DNA of 64,000 bases, from NCBI GenBank assembly GCA_022496785.1, contig SNAP01000006.1:1-64000 (forward strand). The letters run 5' to 3'. The DNA is from Marinilabiliaceae bacterium JC040 (GTDB lineage: Bacteria > Bacteroidota > Bacteroidia > Bacteroidales > Marinifilaceae). Below, in pieces: positions 33,801 to 41,321 of the stretch. Position numbers and translations under genes: made by a program. The notes beneath the pieces were generated by a model, which was not told the origin of the DNA, did not search any database, and saw only the letters and a list, made by a program, of their open reading frames with translations. The stretch's first letter is position 1, and each line of letters opens with the position of its first letter.

Positions 33801-34421
33801 TTACATTTCTAAGTAAATTATTTTCTTTGTTTCAAAGTAATCTTCTTCGAAATAACTTGTTATGTCGTAAATGTACATATCTTTCTTATACTTTTCAACT
33901 TCCCCTAAAAAATCTCCTCCTTTTAGGTATAATAGTCCGTTTGGTAAAGAGTTTTTATCTTTATGATGAACTTTATTTTTAACTAAATTCATAAAACCAG
34001 GAAAAGCAGTTACAGCTCTACTTACAATAAAATCGTATTTATGTTTTATCTTTTCTACTCTAGCTTGTTCTGCAACAATATTCTTAAGCCCTAAAGCAGA
34101 ACTAACCTCATTCACTACTTTAATTTTCTTAGCTATAGAATCTACCATATGGAACTTGACGTTAGGGAACATTATTGCAAGAGGAATTCCAGGAAAACCT
34201 CCGCCACAGCCAACATCAATAATCTCAGTCCCATCTCTAAAAGAAATAAGTTTAGCTATAGAAAGAGAATGTAAAACATGATGAAGATAAAGAGAATCAA
34301 TATCTTTTCTTGAAATAGTATTAATTCTTTCATTCCAATATTTATACAATTCTTCCAATTTCTGAAACTGAGCAATTTGTTCCTCTGTTAAGTTTGGAAA
34401 ATATTTTAAAATTAAGTCCAT
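33801..34421 (-). CDS. rsmG: 16S rRNA (guanine527-N7)-methyltransferase
   Basis: SAM-dependent methyltransferase (GidB). Motifs: N-terminal FPNLTEEQIAQFQKLEELYKYWNERINTISRKD, then HHVLHSLSI, the SAM-binding IIDVGCGGGFPGIPLAIMFP, HMVDSIAKKIKVV and DFIVSRAVTAFPG. Normal length. Divergent from arcA, with about 310 bases between them. Confidence 0.95.
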   Translation of the reverse strand: MDLILKYFPNLTEEQIAQFQKLEELYKYWNERINTISRKDIDSLYLHHVLHSLSIAKLISFRDGTEIIDVGCGGGFPGIPLAIMFPNVKFHMVDSIAKKIKVVNEVSSALGLKNIVAEQARVEKIKHKYDFIVSRAVTAFPGFMNLVKNKVHHKDKNSLPNGLLYLKGGDFLGEVEKYKKDMYIYDITSYFEEDYFETKKIIYLEM

Positions 34422-34733
34422 ACGTTATATTTAAAAATTTGCTGTAAAAGTATGAAGATTTACTGAGATTTGAAAACTATTACTTATTGTCAAACAAGTC
34501 TTATGCTCAGACTGAAAACTTGTTAAGAGAAATATATTAGCAATTAATACATTAAGCAAATAATAAAGATTTAAGTATTGAAACGTAAGTGCATAATTAT
34601 AAGCTTATTATGAATCTTTATGCATAGAGCTTTTTTCTTTGTTTTATAATTTTTAATTATGAGATTTTTTATTTCTTTTGTGCTTAGAAACGTAGATAAC
34701 AATAGTCTAAAACTTTATAAAAAGAGATAACTT
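34422..34733. other. Intergenic region upstream of arginine deiminase
   Basis: About 310 AT-rich bases between divergent rsmG and arcA. A short inverted repeat CATAAT...ATTATG lies near 34592-34612. The segment TTCTTTTGTGC near 34672-34683 is a weak -7-like candidate for arcA. No RNA gene or repeat family is seen. Confidence 0.45.
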
Positions 34734-36020
34734 ATGTCTAAAATTGTTGAAATAAATGTGCAATCTGAGATAGGTGAATTAGAGGGAGTAATTCTTCACA
34801 CACCAGGTTCTGAGGTTGAGAACATGACACCTGAAAATGCAGCTAGAGCTTTGTATAGTGATATCCTAAATCTAGATATCGCAAAAGAAGAATACAGACA
34901 ACATGCTGGAGTTTTAGGAAAAATAACTAATACATACCAAGTTAAAGACCTATTAACTAATATACTTAAGGACGATAAAGTAAAAGAAGAAGTAATCAAA
35001 CGTCTTGAAAGATGTGAGCCTCATATTACAGAAAGAGGTAATACATATCGTTTAAGAGATCATCTATTAGATCAAGAGCCTGCTGTTCTTGCTACAATGT
35101 TGATCGAAGGAGTTGAACTAGAAAGAGACAGTTTAACATCTTTCCTAAGTGATTATAATTTTGCACTATCTCCACTACACAATTTCTTCTTTACTAGAGA
35201 TGCTTCGATGACTGTAAACAACGAAGTATTGATAGGAAGTATGGCTAATAAGGTAAGAGATAGAGAATCGATGATTATGCAATCTATCTTCGATTTCACT
35301 CCAGGATTCAAAACTAAAACAGTTTCTGCTGTTGATACTGATATATACAAACCAGGATTAACAATAGAGGGTGGTGATGTTTTAATCGCTCGTGATGATA
35401 TCTTAGTAATTGGTAATGGTTGTAGAACTTCTCAGAGTGGTGTTGATTTTATTTTAGCTCAATTATTATCTCAAAAAGAAGATAAAGTTCGTCATATTGT
35501 TGTTCAAGAATTACCATCTACTCCTGAATCATTCATTCATATGGATATGGTATTTACTCTATTAGATAGAAACAAATGTATGGTTTACGAGCCATTAATT
35601 CTTCAACCTAATAGATTCCAAACAGTTCATATAGCAATACAAGGAGGTAAGATTCTTAAGATAGAAAGAGAGCAAAATGTTCTTACTGCTCTTAATAAAT
35701 TAGGAATGGAACTAGAGCCTGTATTCTGTGGTGGAAATTCATACCAAAGTGCAGGTAGAGAACAATGGCATTCAGGTGCTAACTTCTTCTCATTTGCTCC
35801 TGGTAAAGTTATGGGATACTCTAGAAACCTTAATACTATCGATGCTATGGCTAAAGCAGGTTTCGAACCTATTAAAGCTAACGATGTTATCGATGGTAAA
35901 GCAAATATCTCTGACTACGAAAGATGTGTAGTTACTATCGACGGTTCAGAATTACCACGTGGTGGTGGTGGTTGTCGTTGTATGACTATGCCAATCAGAA
36001 GAAAAGATGTTAAATGGTAA
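34734..36020 (+). CDS. arcA: Arginine deiminase
   Basis: Hydrolyses arginine to citrulline and ammonia. All active-site segments are visible: FFFTRDAS, TIEGGDVLIA, ESFIHMDMVFT (the His-x-Asp pair) and the C-terminal GGGGCRCMTMP with nucleophile Cys416. Length 428 aa is normal. No ornithine carbamoyltransferase, carbamate kinase or arginine/ornithine antiporter lies in the window, so the rest of the energy-yielding ADI pathway must be elsewhere or absent. Own terminator follows. Confidence 0.95.
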   Translation: MSKIVEINVQSEIGELEGVILHTPGSEVENMTPENAARALYSDILNLDIAKEEYRQHAGVLGKITNTYQVKDLLTNILKDDKVKEEVIKRLERCEPHITERGNTYRLRDHLLDQEPAVLATMLIEGVELERDSLTSFLSDYNFALSPLHNFFFTRDASMTVNNEVLIGSMANKVRDRESMIMQSIFDFTPGFKTKTVSAVDTDIYKPGLTIEGGDVLIARDDILVIGNGCRTSQSGVDFILAQLLSQKEDKVRHIVVQELPSTPESFIHMDMVFTLLDRNKCMVYEPLILQPNRFQTVHIAIQGGKILKIEREQNVLTALNKLGMELEPVFCGGNSYQSAGREQWHSGANFFSFAPGKVMGYSRNLNTIDAMAKAGFEPIKANDVIDGKANISDYERCVVTIDGSELPRGGGGCRCMTMPIRRKDVKW

Positions 36021-36038
36021 TATTTAACTACTAGATAT

Positions 36039-36076
36039 AAAAAAAGCCAATCAATATTTTTGATTGGCTTTTTTAT
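36039..36076 (+). terminator. Terminator after arcA
   Basis: Stem GCCAATCA / TGATTGGC flanked by A7 and T7 tracts, 20 bases after the stop. Confidence 0.88.
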
Positions 36077-36127
36077 TACATAACTTGTATTATTAATTGT
36101 AGAAGATAATATCCTAATTTCTTATTC

Positions 36128-37111
36128 ATGCATAATATAATAATATATAAATCAATTCGTATTGTATTTATATCAATACTTATTCACTTCTCTTTGCATA
36201 CTTATGCACAAGATAGAATAGTCTTTTATAATGTAGAAAACTATTTTGATACATATAATCAAATAGGAAAAAGCGATGAGGCTTATCTTCCTAATTCTTT
36301 AAAAAGATGGAATTACAGTAAATTCAAATTAAAGACTCAGAATATACAGAAAGTACTTACTTCCATATCTCCCCAAAAATTACCACTACTAATAGGTTTA
36401 GCAGAAATAGAAAATATCACTGTGGTTCATGAACTCTTAAATACAAAAGGGATAAGCAAATCTAATTACAATATCATTCATAAAGAATCTCCCGATCCTA
36501 GAGGAATTGATGTCTGTCTTTTATACAATAAAAAGCGAATACATCTAATAAAAAAAGAGTTTATAAAAGTCTGTATATCAAAGCGAAAATTACGTTACAC
36601 AAGAGAAATACTATATGCAAAACTAATAAGAAATAATACTGATACTCTTAATGTATACGTAAATCACTGGTCTTCAGAATGTGGAGGAAAGCGTAAAACA
36701 GAACATAAAAGAATAATTGCAGCTAAACGTTTAGTAAAGCATATTAACAAGCTAATTAGTAAAGAAAAAAATGCAAAGATTATAATAATGGGAGATTTTA
36801 ATGAAAGTCCACAAGATATAGCTCTAAGGAAATATATATATCACCATCCTTATTTAAGGAATATAATTCCAGACAAGAAAAAAGAATCTAGAGGAACACT
36901 AAAATTCAAAAATAGATGGCAAATATTCGATCAGATAATAGTCTCTAAAAATATTTCAAAACTATCAATGCATATCTACAATAATAAATTTCTCTTAGAA
37001 ACAGATAAAAAGTATGGTGGTTTTAAACCCAAAAGAACATTTCTAGGGATGAAATTCCAAAATGGATATAGCGACCACCTTCCTGTATATATCGATTTAC
37101 CTATTCATTAA
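36128..37111 (+). CDS. Secreted endonuclease/exonuclease/phosphatase-family protein
   Basis: Signal peptide ending HTYAQ, then an EEP domain of normal length. Motifs: IVFYNVENYFD (metal Asn), LIGLAEIENITVV (Glu), VNHWSSECGGKR (His), IIIMGDFNESPQD (Asp-Phe-Asn) and the final GYSDHLPVYI (Asp-His). Members hydrolyse phosphodiester bonds of DNA, lipids or sugar phosphates. Periplasmic or extracellular location is inferred from the signal. Its last 11 bases overlap the end of the convergent CCA-adding enzyme gene. Confidence 0.88.
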   Translation: MHNIIIYKSIRIVFISILIHFSLHTYAQDRIVFYNVENYFDTYNQIGKSDEAYLPNSLKRWNYSKFKLKTQNIQKVLTSISPQKLPLLIGLAEIENITVVHELLNTKGISKSNYNIIHKESPDPRGIDVCLLYNKKRIHLIKKEFIKVCISKRKLRYTREILYAKLIRNNTDTLNVYVNHWSSECGGKRKTEHKRIIAAKRLVKHINKLISKEKNAKIIIMGDFNESPQDIALRKYIYHHPYLRNIIPDKKKESRGTLKFKNRWQIFDQIIVSKNISKLSMHIYNNKFLLETDKKYGGFKPKRTFLGMKFQNGYSDHLPVYIDLPIH

Positions 37112-38510
37112 CTTTCTTAAGTCCTAATTCTTCAGCAACTTTAAGCATATATGCATAAGCTTCATCATAATCGTTATGGATTTCTCCATCTAAAATGGCA
37201 TCTTTAATTCTACTTTTAATAATACCAATCTCTTGGCAAGGTCTAAGATTAAAAGTCTCCATAATGATATTACCAGTCACAGGAGGTTGGAAATTTCTCA
37301 CCTGATCTCTTTCCTCAACATCCTTTAATTTCTGTCTTACAAGCTTGAAATTATCAGTAAATTTCTTCACTTTATATTCATTCTTAGAAGTAATATCTGC
37401 TTCGCATAAAGTCATTAGCGAATCAATATCGTCTCCAGCTTCAAATAAGAGTCTTCTAATAGCAGAATCAGTCACAATTTCCTGAGAAAGAACAATAGGA
37501 CGCATATGTAAAAGCACCATTTTCTGAATGAATTTCATCTTTTCGTTAAGAGGAAGTTTCATACGTTTAAAGATCTTTGGAATCATCTTTTCACCAATAA
37601 AATTATGAGCGTAAAAAGTCCATCCTATGCCTTTAACAAATTTCTTAGTACGTGGTTTTGCAATATCGTGTAAAACAGCAGCCCATCTAAGCCATAAATC
37701 ATCTGAATTTTGAGACAGATTATCCAATACCTCAAGAGTGTGATAGAAATTGTCTTTATGACCGATTCCATCAACATAATCAACACCTTTTAGTTTAGAT
37801 AATTCAGGAAAGATAAGTCTTAAAAGACCAGATTCGTCAAGCAACTTAAAACCAATAGATGGCGTAGGAGACATTAGAATCTTATTCAATTCAGTAACAA
37901 TTCTCTCACCAGAAATAATATCTATTCTACTAGCATTTGCTTTTATAGCTTCAAAAGTAGTAGGGTGAATACTAAAATTCAATTGAGTAGCAAATCTAAT
38001 AGCTCTTAACATTCTCAAAGGATCATCAGAGAAAGTGATTAAAGGATCGCAAGGAGTAATAATAATCTTCTCTTCAATATGCTTAATACCTTCGAAAGGA
38101 TCCAGAAGTTCGCCAAAATTATCTTTGTGAAGACTTATTGCAAGGGCATTAATAGTAAAATCTCTACGTTTTTGATCGTCGTCAAGACTTCCATCTTCAA
38201 CAATAGGATTTCTAGAATCTCTTTGGTAAGATTCTTTTCTAGCACCTACAAATTCAATCTCTACACCCTTATATCTGAACATAGCAGTACCAAAATTCTT
38301 AAAAATAGAAACATTTCTAATTCCAAGTTTCTTGGCTGTTAATTTAGCTAAATTAATACCACTACCACAGACAACAACATCAATATCGTTACTAGGTCTG
38401 TTAAGAATCAAATCTCTAACATAGCCACCAACTACGTAAGCTTCCAAATTATTTTCACTAATAACTTCAGAAAGATGTTTAAATATAGGATGTACAAGTT
38501 TTTCTCTCAC
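37101..38510 (-). CDS. cca: CCA tRNA nucleotidyltransferase with HD domain
   Basis: Adds or repairs the tRNA 3' CCA end. Class II head: VVGGYVRDLILNRPSNDIDVVV with the catalytic DxD (DID), RRDFTINALAISL, and DPLRMLRAIRFATQLNF. The later HD domain (AAVLHDIAKPRTK, HNFIGEKMIPKIFKRMKLP) suggests added phosphohydrolase activity. The frame is open to a TTG at 38534, but a promoter-like TACTTTTG (38532-38539, minus) covers it, so I prefer the GTG at 38510; this choice is uncertain. Probably follows the NUDIX gene upstream. Confidence 0.9.
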   Translation of the reverse strand: MREKLVHPIFKHLSEVISENNLEAYVVGGYVRDLILNRPSNDIDVVVCGSGINLAKLTAKKLGIRNVSIFKNFGTAMFRYKGVEIEFVGARKESYQRDSRNPIVEDGSLDDDQKRRDFTINALAISLHKDNFGELLDPFEGIKHIEEKIIITPCDPLITFSDDPLRMLRAIRFATQLNFSIHPTTFEAIKANASRIDIISGERIVTELNKILMSPTPSIGFKLLDESGLLRLIFPELSKLKGVDYVDGIGHKDNFYHTLEVLDNLSQNSDDLWLRWAAVLHDIAKPRTKKFVKGIGWTFYAHNFIGEKMIPKIFKRMKLPLNEKMKFIQKMVLLHMRPIVLSQEIVTDSAIRRLLFEAGDDIDSLMTLCEADITSKNEYKVKKFTDNFKLVRQKLKDVEERDQVRNFQPPVTGNIIMETFNLRPCQEIGIIKSRIKDAILDGEIHNDYDEAYAYMLKVAEELGLKKVNE

Positions 38511-38593
38511 TTCAAAAAAATTTATTAGCGACAAAAGTACAATTAAAAACTAGTATCTGCAATTAGCATATAAGAGTCTTAGAGTATAAAAGA

Positions 38594-39184
38594 CTAAACA
38601 TAGTCCATAATTTCGTATAAAGAAGGATAAGTATTTCTAATGATTCTTTCTTTATCTTCTCTTGGCACCCAAATAGCTTCGGTTATATCTTCTTCAAACT
38701 GAGGAGATAGACATTCATTACCGTGATATTCCATTGCAAACCAATAGCTAATTTTAAGTATAGGAATTTCGTCATACAAATAGATATGGTAGGTAGTAGA
38801 AATTTCTTTCACTATAGAAGTTTCAGAGATACCAGTCTCTTCAGCAACTTCACGAACGGCACATTCTGCCTTATCTTCTCCCTCTTCTATATGTCCTTTT
38901 GGCAAGTCCCATATACCCCAACGTTTAATAGCTAAAAAAGAATCATCTTTAAAAACAAGTCCTCCAGCAGCTTTGCGAACATCGAAACACGACTTAAAAT
39001 TACACCAAATACCATCCACATCATCTCCATATAAACAAAGGTTATAATCGCTGTTTATAAAATCTTTAACTATCTTCATTAAAGAAGATAAAGAGTCCAC
39101 ATTAATAGTTTTGTAAGAAGCATTATTTATATCTAGCTTTTCACTTATTCGAATGATTCTATCTTTAAAAAATATTCTATACAT
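38594..39184 (-). CDS. NUDIX hydrolase
   Basis: The Nudix box is complete: GHIEEGEDKAECAVREVAEETGI (Gx5Ex7REUxEExGU). It hydrolyses a nucleoside diphosphate linked to another group; the substrate is not predictable. The N-terminal 65 residues (MYRIFFKDRIIRISEKLD) form an extra region before the Nudix domain, as in some Bacteroidota homologues. Divergent from pyrE with only 18-42 bases between them, so their promoters overlap. Confidence 0.9.
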   Translation of the reverse strand: MYRIFFKDRIIRISEKLDINNASYKTINVDSLSSLMKIVKDFINSDYNLCLYGDDVDGIWCNFKSCFDVRKAAGGLVFKDDSFLAIKRWGIWDLPKGHIEEGEDKAECAVREVAEETGISETSIVKEISTTYHIYLYDEIPILKISYWFAMEYHGNECLSPQFEEDITEAIWVPREDKERIIRNTYPSLYEIMDYV

Positions 39185-39193
39185 TTGCAGAGA

Positions 39194-39201
39194 TAAATTT
39201 G
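39194..39201 (+). promoter_or_regulatory. -7 promoter box for pyrE
   Basis: TAAATTTG, 26 bases before the ATG at 39227. A second match, TACATTTG followed by C, lies at 39180. Both argue against the ATG at 39203 as start. Confidence 0.5.
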
Positions 39202-39226
39202 TATGAATTTTAAATTAGTCGATACT

Positions 39227-39859
39227 ATGAGTACAACAGCAAAGAAAGTAGCTGAATACCTACTACAAATTAAAGCAATTAAATTGCAACCTACAAATCC
39301 ATTTACATGGGCCTCTGGATGGAATTCTCCAATATATTGTGATAATCGTAAAACATTATCATATCCAGAAGTAAGAGATTATATTCGTGATGCATTCGCA
39401 AAAGAGATAGAAGAGAAATATGGTGATTGTGATGTGATTGCTGGAGTAGCAACAGGAGCAATAGCACAAGGAGTATTAGTAGCTCAAGCTTTAAATAAAC
39501 CATTTGTATATATCAGATCGTCTGCAAAGGCTCACGGTTTAGAAAATAAAATTGAAGGATATTACGAAGCTGGACAAAAAGTTGTTGTTATTGAAGATTT
39601 AGTATCAACAGGAGGTTCAAGTCTACAAGCAGTTGAAGCACTGCGTTCTGCAGGTTGTGAAGTACTAGGAATGATGGCAATATTTACTTATGGATTCCCA
39701 GTAGCAGAAGATAACTTCAAGAAAGCTGAATGTAAATTAGATACATTAAGTAATTACAACTCAATGGTTGAATTAGCTTTAGAAACAGGATACATTAAAG
39801 AAGAAGATGTAGAAAACCTAAAAGAGTGGAGAAAAGCACCACAAGATTGGGGAAAATAA
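39227..39859 (+). CDS. pyrE: Orotate phosphoribosyltransferase
   Basis: Pyrimidine synthesis enzyme that joins orotate and PRPP to give OMP. Motifs: TNPFTWASGWNSPIYCDNRKTLSYPEVR, GVATGAIAQGVLVA, YIRSSAKAHGLENKIEG and the PRPP loop VVVIEDLVSTGGSSLQA. Started at MSTTAKK rather than the in-frame ATG at 39203, because two -7 boxes sit at that point and the shorter form matches the family. Nine bases before an SRPBCC gene, probably one transcript. Confidence 0.95.
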   Translation: MSTTAKKVAEYLLQIKAIKLQPTNPFTWASGWNSPIYCDNRKTLSYPEVRDYIRDAFAKEIEEKYGDCDVIAGVATGAIAQGVLVAQALNKPFVYIRSSAKAHGLENKIEGYYEAGQKVVVIEDLVSTGGSSLQAVEALRSAGCEVLGMMAIFTYGFPVAEDNFKKAECKLDTLSNYNSMVELALETGYIKEEDVENLKEWRKAPQDWGK

Positions 39860-39868
39860 AAAATAACA

Positions 39869-40318
39869 ATGGGAGTAACAAAGATAGTAAGTGATATAAA
39901 GCAAATCCAAAATTCATCATCTAGAGTTTACGATTTCTTATCAGATTTCACAAAACTAGGAATGCTTATCGAGGCGGCTAAAAATATGGCTGGAGAGCAA
40001 GCAGATAAGATGAGTGAAAAAATTGAAAACATTGAAACAACACAAGACACGTGTACGTTCACTGTTAAAGGATTTGGAGACTCAGGTTTAAGGATAGTAG
40101 AGAAAGAAGAGAATAAAATGATAAAGATAGAGGGTGAAGGTCGTTTGCCTTTTCCTGTAACTCTTTGGATTCAATTAATCTCAAAAGATGTTTATGATAC
40201 ACGTATCAGAATAACTCTTCATGCCGAGATGAATATGATGTATAAAATGATGTTGAAAGGTAAATTAAAGAAAGGTGTTGAGCAATTAGCTGATGGCCTA
40301 ACAAAGATTCCTTATTAA
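39869..40318 (+). CDS. SRPBCC (START-like) ligand-binding protein
   Basis: A 149-aa single-domain protein with the SRPBCC helix-grip pattern: N-terminal strand and helix (IKQIQNSSSRVYDFLSDFTKLGMLIEAAKNM), a beta-sheet centre (TCTFTVKGFGDSGLRIVEK, MIKIEGEGRLPFPVTLWIQL) and a long C-terminal helix (MLKGKLKKGVEQLADGLTKIPY). It binds a hydrophobic ligand of unknown identity. Linked to pyrE in this and related Bacteroidota, though the reason is unclear. Confidence 0.82.
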   Translation: MGVTKIVSDIKQIQNSSSRVYDFLSDFTKLGMLIEAAKNMAGEQADKMSEKIENIETTQDTCTFTVKGFGDSGLRIVEKEENKMIKIEGEGRLPFPVTLWIQLISKDVYDTRIRITLHAEMNMMYKMMLKGKLKKGVEQLADGLTKIPY

Positions 40319-40337
40319 TATCTATCATTAAGATATA

Positions 40338-40406
40338 AAAAAAGCCGTTTAAGATGCTATGTATAACAATTGTAATGCATAACAGATTGAACGGCTTCTT
40401 CTTTAT
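40338..40406 (+). terminator. Long hairpin terminator after the SRPBCC gene
   Basis: AAGCCGTT at 40342 pairs with AACGGCTT at 40390 around a 40-base insert that has little further pairing, followed by CTTCTTTATT. The preceding A7 supports reading on both strands. Confidence 0.6.
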
Positions 40407-40489
40407 TATAAATCTATATCAAATCCCAATTTCCTCCATCTATTGCTCATCCATTGTCCATGCTTCCTCCAAGCTTAGTTGTAGCAACC

Positions 40490-40522
40490 ATGGACAAAGG
40501 ATGGACAAACCATGGACAAAGT
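40490..40522. repeat. Three 11-bp direct repeats (ATGGACAAA units)
   Basis: ATGGACAAA occurs at 40490, 40501 and 40512, spaced by exactly 11 bases, with a reversed copy TTGTCCAT at 40454. The spacing places all copies on one face of the helix. It lies between the SRPBCC terminator and the 3' end of the convergent outer-membrane gene. Confidence 0.75.
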
Positions 40523-40553
40523 ACGAAGATGATACTTTTAAGTACCGTAGGAA

Positions 40554-41054
40554 TTAGAACGAAAGTCCTAAAGTGATACCACAAGTCGCAAGAGATTTAT
40601 CCCAACCATCTCTAAGCATTTTAGCTCTTAATCCGCAATATATACTTTCGTAAACAGCATATCTCACTTCAATAGCGTAATATCTTACAAATCTAGCATT
40701 TTTAATATGATTTGTATTTAAACCACTTGATATACCTATACCTACACTAGGGATAATTTTGAATTTACTTTTACCAAATTTATTCAAAGCGATACCAACA
40801 AGAGCATATTTCATTCTATAATCATCTTTAATAAGAGGAATTCTATCAGAAATACCCAATTCTGCAGAGGCAATAAACATATCATTAAGTCTATAACCAA
40901 ATTCAAGAGCTTCTAAAGTACTATAAGTACCGTTTAATAATAAATTATCAGAAGCTGTAAAATGGAATTTATCTCTATCATTCTGAGCTTTAACCATTGA
41001 CGAACTAAGTAGTATAGATATTAATAATACTGATGTAATAAAAATCTTTTTCAT
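40554..41054 (-). CDS. Small outer-membrane beta-barrel protein
   Basis: Signal peptide MKKIFITSVLLISILLSSSMVKAQ, then eight or so amphipathic strands (TLEALEFGYRLNDMFIASAELG, MKYALVGIALNKFG, FKIIPSVGIGISSG, RYYAIEVRYAVYESIYCGLRAKM) ending ATCGITLGLSF with terminal Phe. The size fits an eight-stranded OmpA/OmpX-like barrel. Family and function not recognised. Confidence 0.72.
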   Translation of the reverse strand: MKKIFITSVLLISILLSSSMVKAQNDRDKFHFTASDNLLLNGTYSTLEALEFGYRLNDMFIASAELGISDRIPLIKDDYRMKYALVGIALNKFGKSKFKIIPSVGIGISSGLNTNHIKNARFVRYYAIEVRYAVYESIYCGLRAKMLRDGWDKSLATCGITLGLSF

Positions 41055-41321
41055 TTAAGTGTGTTTTAAAATTTATGTCTTTTTGATACTCAAACTTATT
41101 AAAGATAATTCAAATACTTATTAGGGGTAGGATTAAAAATTTGTTAAAAGAGTGACGATATATTAATAAAAATTAAATAAATAAGATACTTATTTAATAT
41201 TAAACATTTTAATAATAAATTGTACAAAACAAAAAAGAATGATATAAAATCTTGACTTTCTCATAAAAATATAACAATATTTAACTACACATTAACACAC
41301 AAACTAATCATTTTTTAAATT

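Noticed and set aside
38510-38534. TTG start codon for the CCA-adding enzyme
   Set aside because: It lies on a TACTTTTG promoter-like box; the GTG at 38510 is preferred, though not proven.
39203-39226. Eight-residue N-terminal extension of pyrE
   Set aside because: Two -7 boxes lie at or just before this ATG, and MSTTAKKVAEYLLQI is the usual start of the family.
40354-40557. Small open frame over the terminator and ATGGACAAA repeats
   Set aside because: It covers the SRPBCC terminator and the direct repeats, and the product has no signal or recognisable domain.
41252-41275. Sigma-70-like TTGACT and TATAAC upstream of the fibre gene
   Set aside because: The spacing is only 12 bases and Bacteroidota use TAnnTTTG-type promoters, so this is not a convincing promoter.
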